From positions 1,054,001-1,118,000 of the forward strand of contig JAUFSD010000015.1 of the NCBI GenBank assembly GCA_033030425.1: 64,000 bases of DNA, in the 5' to 3' direction. Below the pieces are notes generated by a model. It did not search any database, was not told the origin of the DNA, and was given only the letters and a program-made list of their open reading frames with translations. Of the stretch, positions 57,520-64,000 are shown one piece after another. This DNA comes from Verpa conica. Its lineage: Eukaryota; Ascomycota; Pezizomycetes; Pezizales; Morchellaceae. Every line of letters begins with the position of its first letter. Within the stretch, counting starts at the first letter, position 1. A program made the position numbers and the translations under genes.

Positions 57520-58632
57520 ATGTTCCACTACCGCACAGAGGGCTTCAACGGTTATGCCGTCAAATACTCCCCCTTCTACGACTCCCGCATCGCCTGCGCC
57601 GCCTCTGCAAACTTTGGTCTAGTCGGGAATGGCCGGCTGTATATTCTTTCACTGACACCTACGGGTATTGTCGCAGAGAAATGGTTCTCTCTTTACCTCT
57701 GCTCCCCCTCATAGACACACAACTAACCCCCAGCCAGGTTCGACACGCAAGACTCCCTCTTCGACGTCGCCTTCTCCGAACTCCACGAGAACCAGCTCGC
57801 CGTGGCTTCCGGCGACGGCTCAATCAAACTCTTCGACACAACACTGACCGAGTTCCCCATCGCCTCCTGGCAAGAGCACACCCGCGAAGTATTCTCCGTC
57901 TCCTGGAACCTAGTCGACAAATCCACCTTCTGTAGCTCTTCCTGGGACGGGACCATAAAACTCGTATTTCCCCCCCCCTTGTTTTCTCTTTATTCAAACT
58001 AACTTCTTCCTACACAGTGGACACCCCAATCCCAACGATCACTCCTGACCCTTCCCACGGGCTCCTGCACATACTCTGCCCTCTTCTCACCACACACACC
58101 ACACATCCTCTCAGCCGTCTCCTCAGACTCAACACTACGGATATTCGACATCCGCGCACCCCCGGCCCCACAAAGCGTCGTGCCTGTCTCTCCCGGCGCC
58201 CCCGCGGAGATCTTGACACACGACTGGAACAAGTACCGTCCGGACGTGCTGGCGACTGCGGGCGTGGATAAAGTCATCCGGACGTGGGATCTGAGGAATA
58301 CGAGTGCTCCGGTGGGTGAGCTCGTGGGTCATGAGTATGCGGTTAGGAGAATCGCGTGGAGCCCGCATTGGGGGGATGTGTTGGTCTCGGCGAGTTATGA
58401 TATGACGGTGAGGGTGTGGAGTGATGGGAGTGGTGCAGCACCAGGTGGGATGCAGGCTATGCCGGGTACGCAAGGCGAGAAGGGGAGGTTGTTGGGTGTT
58501 ATGGATAGACATACAGAGTTTTGTGCGGGTGTGGATTGGTGCTTGTTTGGTGGGGAAGGATGGGCGGCGAGTACTGGGTGGGATGAAAGTGTGTGGGTAT
58601 GGGATGTGGGTGGGGTTATTGGGAGTCGGTAG
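57520..58632 (+). CDS. PEX7: Peroxin 7, PTS2 receptor (WD40)
   Basis: Exons 57520-57683, 57738-57963 and 58018-58632 (introns both 54 nt) give 334 residues. The N-terminus MFHYRTEGFNGYAVKYSPFY followed by ANFGLVGNGRLYIL is the hallmark of PEX7. WD-type strands end near DGSIKLFD (about 88), DGTIKLW (131), DSTLRIFD (174), DKVIRTWD, DMTVRVW and DESVWVWD close to the C-terminus, consistent with a six-to-seven-blade propeller. The protein recognises the N-terminal PTS2 signal of matrix proteins in the cytosol and brings them, with a PEX20-type co-receptor in fungi, to the peroxisomal docking complex. Length matches fungal orthologues. All phases close and no damage is seen. It shares its upstream region with the AlkB-like gene. 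Confidence 0.93.
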
Positions 58633-58762
58633 AAGAATATATCTGGGAATATCAGGCGTAGTCTTTGTGTTTTTTAATATACTCTTTGATCAAAATAAAA
58701 ATGTTCCTTGACGAGTGATACCTTATGCCTAATAGTAAGTGTAGGAGGGGAAAAAAAATTTA

Positions 58763-58863
58763 TGATAGGAGTGGGACTTGAACCCACGCTCGTTTCCGAA
58801 CCAGGAATTGATGTTAAGAGTAAGACCTTAACCTGGCGCCATAACCAACTCGGCCATCCTACC
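58763..58863 (-). tRNA. tRNA-Leu(AAG), intron-containing
   Basis: Minus-strand copy of the genes at 14279 and 23226. Its intron and body match the 23-kb copy, but its acceptor stem is GGTAGGA/TCCTATC instead of GGCAGGA/TCCTGTC, a paired change of C3-G70 to T3-A70. Anticodon AAG with a 19-nt intron. A T8 terminator lies just downstream (A8 on the plus strand at 58751-58758). Confidence 0.92.
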
Positions 58864-59467
58864 TAAGGTGTCTTTGCACATGTGATTTGGACCATGTGAT
58901 TGGTGGGGTTGTGTAACGACGTTGGTGTCGTCATTATAACCTTTTGGTGGCGCTTAGTAATTTGTATACATGTGTTCTTTGGGGGTGTGCACGCACGGGA
59001 AAGTGGTAGTGTATGTACGGGGCTTCTATACTGGTGGGATACGATATAATTGGTGTCATTGTGGGTTTATATGTAGGTAATATTCAACTCACCACCGCAG
59101 CCCCGGAATATAATGAGCTTGAGATATTATAACCCACAAGAACTCAACTATGCAAATGAAGTTTACTACTATAACTACTAATACCGCTACTAAAAATGTC
59201 GTAAATAGGCCGGGGGACCATGCTAACAGAGCTATCACTCAAGAATTCCCATCCTATGCACCCGCAACAACCTATGCAACCTCCAAACCAAAACCCCAAA
59301 TAGTAAGCCTATAGCGACACATACTACGACCTATATTGAATCCCATTCAACCCCAAATAATGCTATATATACCTGAGAACCTCCACCCCCCTCCTCCTCC
59401 TCCTCCCCACACACATAGCAAACACCACCAAACCTCACCCGGAACCACAAAACTCTTCAAACTACAA
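58864..59467. other. Intergenic stretch upstream of the Cys-rich pair
   Basis: No separate gene is seen. A (CTC)n-rich patch at about 59389-59407 lies in frame with the downstream Cys-rich protein and would encode poly-Pro if translation began at the ATG at 59360. Confidence 0.4.
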
Positions 59468-59674
59468 ATGTGTAACGACCATCGTCTAGACTATCAGAAT
59501 AAAGGAATCACGAGACCGTATTGCACTCACTCAAAGTATAGGGAGGTCAAAATAATCTCTAATGAGTTCTGTGACCTGTGCGGCGTAGGTAGTGGATATC
59601 ACTTATTATGGAAGTGTGCTGGCTGCGGGCTCTGTAAATGCGAGCGCTGTGGCTCGGAGACTGGGTGGGAGTAG
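59468..59674 (+). CDS. Small Cys-rich zinc-binding-type protein A (68 residues)
   Basis: Starting at ATG 59468 it encodes 68 residues beginning MCNDHRLDYQ. Cysteines and a histidine follow the pattern CTH-x13-CxxC-x11-C-x2-C-x2-C-x-CERC, which suits two zinc ions. The neighbour at 60144-60350 has the same length, the first Cys at the same residue (19), CTH, KC-x2-C and CERC in common, so the two are paralogues. An in-frame ATG at 59360 would add a Pro-rich 36-residue leader, but the length match favours the shorter form. It weakly resembles ZZ- or RING-like treble-clef folds, but no family can be named. No signal peptide or membrane helix. Confidence 0.55.
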   Translation: MCNDHRLDYQNKGITRPYCTHSKYREVKIISNEFCDLCGVGSGYHLLWKCAGCGLCKCERCGSETGWE

Positions 59675-60143
59675 GAGGGTGCTATTGGGTAATGAGCTGT
59701 GATCACTTCTGGGAGTGAGAGTGGGAGTCAGTGAGATGAATATTTTTTTTTTTTGGTTTAATAGTAGCCTTTAGTATATGATGTAGTATGAGAGTTGTTA
59801 ATAAACTCTTTTCTCCTTCATTTATGTATGGTGAGACTAATATACAAAGATCTCTTACAGCTGGTGTTTCTATCTCTCATCGGGTGAGACTATTATACGT
59901 AAGATACTCACCTATCTTTGTGGGTGTTACATAGCCTAAGTTGTGAAGATCAGGAACTTCAAGATCCCAGCGTTGTTATATTATCTAGTAATTCAAGTTG
60001 AATATCAAGCCCATCAAAAAGTCATAAAATACAGCATACTGTGTTTCTTTTTTACACTCCTTCATCACTATCTACTCATACTATTCAATAATCCATATAT
60101 ATCAATCATTATAACGGGGGGGTTTATCTAGAGTTCGGTCTCG
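59675..60143. other. Spacer between the two Cys-rich genes
   Basis: AT-rich 469-nt spacer with a T10 run near 59742. No coding frame is supported. It should contain the promoter of the second gene. Confidence 0.4.
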
Positions 60144-60350
60144 ATGCCACCTAAAACAACTAACCAATCAGCGAACGAAACTCCAGTAGAAGCTCCATGC
60201 ACGCATACCAGAGCGCAATGTATTTCCAGCTATGATGGTAATTTTCGTTGTGAAGAGTGCTTTAGAGGTACTGAGCAAACTATCTACAAGTGCTTTGACT
60301 GCTCGATATATTTGTGTGAAAGGTGTTTTGATAAGGCTAAGCGTGCGTAG
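60144..60350 (+). CDS. Small Cys-rich zinc-binding-type protein B (68 residues)
   Basis: ATG-started 68-residue protein. A polar 18-residue leader (MPPKTTNQSANETPVEAP) is followed by CTHTRAQC, a FRCEEC knuckle and YKCFDC-x4-CERC. Spacing of the last four cysteines (C-x2-C-x4-C-x2-C) is identical to protein A upstream. All are compatible with a small two-zinc fold. The leader differs completely from that of protein A while the Cys framework is kept, which suggests selection on the fold. Function unknown; protein-protein or nucleic-acid binding are possibilities. Confidence 0.6.
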   Translation: MPPKTTNQSANETPVEAPCTHTRAQCISSYDGNFRCEECFRGTEQTIYKCFDCSIYLCERCFDKAKRA

Positions 60351-61100
60351 TCTTCTAGCATACATTCGTCTTCTCCGCGTCTATGAAATAAGGAAGTGTA
60401 GAGATAACTAGAGGGGTTGATTAGTTATTACTCAGTAGTTTATTGATAGTTTTGTAGGTAGTGAGTTTTAATAGTCCGAGGTTGGGGGCCGGGGATGGGA
60501 ATTACCGCAAATGAAGAAAACCAGAGACTGGGTGCTAGCCTGTTTAAGGCAGACTTCAGTCGTGTTATACGGGTATTCTTATAGTAGGAGCAAACAATGC
60601 AATATTAACTGAAAAATGAAATGGCGTTTAACCCCTTAAAGAATAGAAAATTGTTTACGAGTGGATTTTGCAGCCATTGATATTCTACTACACAGTACAG
60701 AACATAGAAGAGTAGCTGTATTATTCTCTCTCGTCTTTAATATATCCAGTTGTATTTTATTTCTCCTGTATTCAAGTATATATATTCTTTTTAGCACGCC
60801 TAATGCCTACTTTTACCTGAGTATCGGATATTCATGACAACCCAACACTAGACCATAGGTTATCGTCAGTACCACAGGGGGTCCATTGAATCCAGAATGC
60901 TAAGTCTATGTAAGTACAGCCTCCAGTTACTCTAAAATGTATTAAAGGGTATAGTCCAGCTTCTACGGGGGAGAAGGGATTTACTCCATCCACGGTTTAG
61001 ATGATCCCGATAAGGTGGCCCGTGCCCACTACCCCTGCTATATTGATAACCCAGGAGCTCTTTCTATCCAATTGCGATGATCTTGACTACCAGACACAAG
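60351..61100. other. Gene-free stretch
   Basis: AT-rich sequence without a supportable gene; serves as upstream region of the F-box/ankyrin gene. A run of several ATG codons just before 61101 precedes its start. Confidence 0.45.
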
Positions 61101-61667
61101 ATGCCATTCCTCACGTTTCCCAACGAGCTCCTCCTCATAATCGCCTCTACCCTTACTGCAAAAGACCTTACATCTCTCATCCTCACTAACCAGCGTCTCG
61201 CTCACCTCCTCACCCCCGTCCTCAACACCTTCGCCACACGCGATCAAAATGCTCTCTTCTGGGCGGTCAATTCAGACCGCCCAGAACTCGTCTCAAAATT
61301 CCTTTCCCTCGGCGTTGATATCAACATCACAGACCCAGACAACGAAACTGCCCTCCACCGGGCAGTGACATTGTGCAACGAGCCAATAGTCAAACTGCTC
61401 CTGGAGAATAGAGCTGCTCTAGAGATTGAGAATACGAGCTACAAAGAAACACCATTACAAAAGGCCGCTGCGCGTGGGTCGGAATCGATTGTTAGGATGC
61501 TGGTTGAAGCGGGCGCGGATGTGAATGCGAGTAATCTGGACGGCAAGACAGTATTAGCGGTTGTGTATGCGTGGAAGGGGTTTCTCAAGCGAAACGAGGG
61601 GTGGGAGGACAGAGTGGAGGAGCTGTTGAAAGAGAGAGGGGCGAGGTGGTCTATAAGGGCTAGGTAG
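61101..61667 (+). CDS. F-box protein with ankyrin repeats
   Basis: A single-exon 188-residue protein from ATG 61101; an in-frame ATG at 61077 would add eight residues. Residues 3-40 (FLTFPNELLLIIASTLTAKD and following) are a clear F-box of the fungal LPxEl/FPNELLLxIA type. Ankyrin repeats follow from about residue 48: NALFWAVNSDRPELVSKFLSL, TALHRAVTLCNEPIVKLLLE, TPLQKAAARGSESIVRMLVE and a final partial repeat. F-box proteins bring substrates to SCF ubiquitin ligases through SKP1; here the ankyrin stack would be the substrate side. Such genes are greatly expanded in Pezizomycotina. No damage is seen. Confidence 0.85.
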   Translation: MPFLTFPNELLLIIASTLTAKDLTSLILTNQRLAHLLTPVLNTFATRDQNALFWAVNSDRPELVSKFLSLGVDINITDPDNETALHRAVTLCNEPIVKLLLENRAALEIENTSYKETPLQKAAARGSESIVRMLVEAGADVNASNLDGKTVLAVVYAWKGFLKRNEGWEDRVEELLKERGARWSIRAR

Positions 61668-62941
61668 ATAAGGATTTTGGTCACGTAGTGTTAATGATGT
61701 ATTAAAGTATAGACTTCTTTATGAGGCTCTGCGGAACAGGGTAAGGGTCAGGTGTTCATGACATACGTAGCCCATAGACTCAACGACACCTGTGAAATTC
61801 TTATCTATAGCCTGAGATTCCCTGATAAACTACGGTTATTTCTTCGTCGACCTACTTGGATACTAATATGAGACTTATTCCAGCAACAACTTGCCCTCGC
61901 AGGGTGTTCTGTCCCGGCAGTATCACACTGAAGCCCATTTCCTGCAAGAACTGACTGAGAACGCCTTTGTTACAAAGCCAAAAATTGTTGTATGAGGCCT
62001 TTATCGGGGATTGGAGACTGGGATGAAGTGAGGTTGTAGCTTTTGCTATAAGGAACACGTATGTTGATAGGCCTAGTATCCCCCAGGTGATTGAGAAACA
62101 TATCTAACAGCCCTTTTTATCGTAGGTATACGCAAATAATGCGATTCATTACAAAAACAAACACGCTCGCGCTGTATGCTTAAGAATCATAGGCTGTTTG
62201 AGAGTAGGCAGCTTTGGTCTCACGATGACTCTAATATGTCTAACACCTGAACAATAATTCCTACGAAGCGGCCAGAACTCTGTTTAATCGTCCTCCGGTA
62301 CGACCCCTTGAGAACTCCTTGGTATCTAACCTTACATACGATGGCTGACGTCTTGAGACACCGTTACATCATTGAAGCCCCTTCTAAGCGCTAACAAGGA
62401 ATGATTAGTTATTGCAGGTGTCCATTCTTCAAGGGCTAGGGTTACTTCAAATCTACGCTGACAAACCTTGACTCTATCATGCTGGGCTTACCAACCCAGC
62501 CTCGTCTCGGGGATTGCCCCTGTCACCTCCGCACTCTCCTCGCGCTCGCTTGCAAGGGAGTCACTAACTGGTATCATAAATGCTTAAGAGAAGCGCTTCA
62601 TAGTACATCACTCGTTCTCGGAATCTACTCGACCCCTGCATCCGGGCCAACAGGGGCTGAGACGGGTTTGCAAAAAGTCCAGTTGGTCTACCAAGAATAA
62701 CCTTGGAACCGAAAGTTACACGGGGTTTCCGTGACAGTCCGGGAGGGCTTGAGACAATAGTGGCTCCCTGCAGGCACAATCTGATTCGCTTATATATATC
62801 TCCGTTATCAGCGGCGCTGACACAGACACCCCACTCCCACTCTTTAGTCCGCGACTTGGGAGCTTAAATTCAGCACATCCCAACAATCACAAAGAAAGAA
62901 AGCTCAAACTCTCGGGATAGATTCCTAGCAACGAATAGAAT
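61668..62941. other. Gene-free stretch
   Basis: No gene is supported. A GGGCTAGGGTT word lies near 62438. The 73-codon frame at 62479-62700 has no domain. The last 150 nt form the upstream region of the ankyrin gene. Confidence 0.4.
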
Positions 62942-64000
62942 ATGTCGGCCACTCTCGAAGAAAATGTCGATTTTCAGGACGGCGCACCTGGCCCTTCCGG
63001 CAGCTTAAAAGCCCACCCAGATGCAGTAGATAGCGAGGAAAACTTTCGTCCAGGAGCTTGGGGGACAGATTGCGAGTCTAATGAAGACCCTACCGCCCCT
63101 GAAGGTATGAAATCTGATAAAAAATTTCAGTCGGCTTAGCAAACGTCTCACAAGATTAATTATTCACTAGTGGAAGATTCAAATACAACATCCCCTCCAC
63201 TGGATCCAAGTCCCAAAGTACAACATGAATGCGCCACCCCGCAATGCGCAATCGCCCACGGAGACTTGGCTGCGCTAAGAAAGCTTGTGGATCAAACCAA
63301 CGTGAACGAGCGCCAAGCCAATAACACAACATTACTACATCTTTCGGTTCTTGCCGGGAAAGAGGAGATGATGCGACTCCTTCTGGAAAGCGGAGCGGAC
63401 GTCGCAGCAGTATCCGCAGGACAAACCCCACTCCTCCTAGCAGCCGAAGAGGGGCAATCACAAATGGTCGAGATGCTGCTGGACAGCGGTGCGAATATCA
63501 AAGCGAGATCAAAGAAGGTGGGGTACACGGCGCTCCATCTGGCAGCATTCTACGGACACAAAGAAACGGCGCAGTTGCTAGTAGAGAGGGGTGCAGATAT
63601 TGAGGAGGCTGTAGGAAAAGGCCACACAGCGCTCGTAATGGCAGCTCAGGAAGGGCATGTGGATGTTGTAAGGTGGTTGCTGGAGATTGGAGCAAAGATT
63701 ATGAAGAGATGTGGAGAGGGTTTAACGGCACTGCATTACGCTGCTGCCAAAGGGCAGAGTGGAGTTGTGAAACTGCTGCTAGAGAAGGGGGCAGATATCA
63801 AAACGCTATCGACAAAGCTGGGATATACGGTGCTTCATAAGCCGGCTTTCTACGGACACGAGGAAACAGTGAGACTACTAGTTGATAATGGTGTTGATAT
63901 ACACGCCAGGATTGAAGGTGGTCATACAGCACTCCACCTTGCGGCTCAAGAAGGACATGAAGGTGTAGCAGACTTTCTGCTAGAACGAACGAAAGATCTG
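62942..64000 (+). CDS. Ankyrin-repeat protein, 3' end beyond the window
   Basis: Exon 1 is 62942-63104 and exon 2 runs from 63171 to the edge, joined across a 66-nt intron (GTATGA...CACTAG). Without splicing a TAG at 63137 ends the frame, which is why the intron is needed; phases agree. The first 75 or so residues are acidic and polar. Then at least eight ankyrin repeats follow, the most typical being TLLHLSVLAGKEEMMRLLLE, ALHLAAFYGHKETAQLLVE, ALHYAAAKGQSGVVKLLLE and ALHLAAQEGHEGVADFLLE. Repeats are intact and regular, unlike the broken ankyrin gene at 29-31 kb. No N-terminal F-box or NACHT is present in the visible part. A C-terminal domain cannot be excluded because the frame is still open at position 64000. 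Confidence 0.8.

Noticed and set aside
1..64000. CRISPR arrays, telomere repeats, rDNA unit, intact transposase or reverse transcriptase
   Set aside because: Looked for and not found: no regular spacer arrays, no TTAGGG tracts, and no DDE or RT motifs in any readable frame.

Overview
The window looks like nuclear DNA of a filamentous ascomycete (Pezizomycotina). The evidence is short GT-AG introns (mostly 48-110 nt) in almost every gene, intron-containing tRNA genes, a dispersed 5S rRNA gene, and typical fungal families (PTH11-like seven-helix protein, fungal PhyH-type dioxygenase, STAND/ankyrin proteins, PEX7). Low gene density, with genes in small islands inside long AT-rich, CTAG/TA-rich stretches that have no long reading frames, recalls the repeat-swollen genomes of Pezizomycetes such as truffles. 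That placement is inference; no marker in the window proves it.

Layout. 1-7484: gene desert with one 5S rRNA gene (5745-5859, minus) and decayed repeats. 7485-9517: four-exon acyl-CoA/4-coumarate-CoA ligase-like gene ending in a peroxisomal AKL signal. 9518-16584: desert with a diverged repeat pair (12.8 and 13.6 kb) and a tRNA-Leu. 16585-18062: three-exon PTH11-like membrane protein. 18063-24434: desert with a second tRNA-Leu. 24435-27125: coiled-coil protein with an RRM-like C-terminal region and an apparent start-codon-only first exon. 29366-31012: broken NLR-type winged-helix/ankyrin gene. 32591-33607: two-helix membrane protein of unknown function. 35075-39552: a 15-exon gene of 1,167 codons, rebuilt here from exon phases, with a STAND-type N-terminal helical domain and an unrecognised C-terminal part. 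41183-42426: class II aldolase/adducin-head gene with two micro-exons. 45290-46063: orphan reading frame. 46.1-51.1 kb: desert with a 5S pseudogene. 51137-52331: PhyH-type Fe(II)/2-oxoglutarate dioxygenase. 54618-54952: tRNA-Thr and a probable tRNA-Ala facing each other. 55641-58632: divergent pair, AlkB-like dioxygenase with GRF zinc finger, and PEX7. 58763-58863: third tRNA-Leu. 59468-60350: two tandem 68-residue Cys-rich paralogues. 61101-61667: F-box/ankyrin protein. 62942-64000: ankyrin-repeat protein running off the right edge.

There is no operon or obvious biosynthetic cluster. A weak theme is peroxisomal import: PEX7 is the PTS2 receptor, and the ligase carries a PTS1 signal, which uses a different receptor. 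The most unusual items are the 15-exon STAND-domain gene, the tandem Cys-rich micro-protein pair, and a 9-mer (TATCACTCG) found at least eight times across the deserts in both orientations, apparently the core of a decayed dispersed repeat. Exon coordinates come from reading splice signals and phases by eye; every multi-exon model listed as a complete gene closes in phase.
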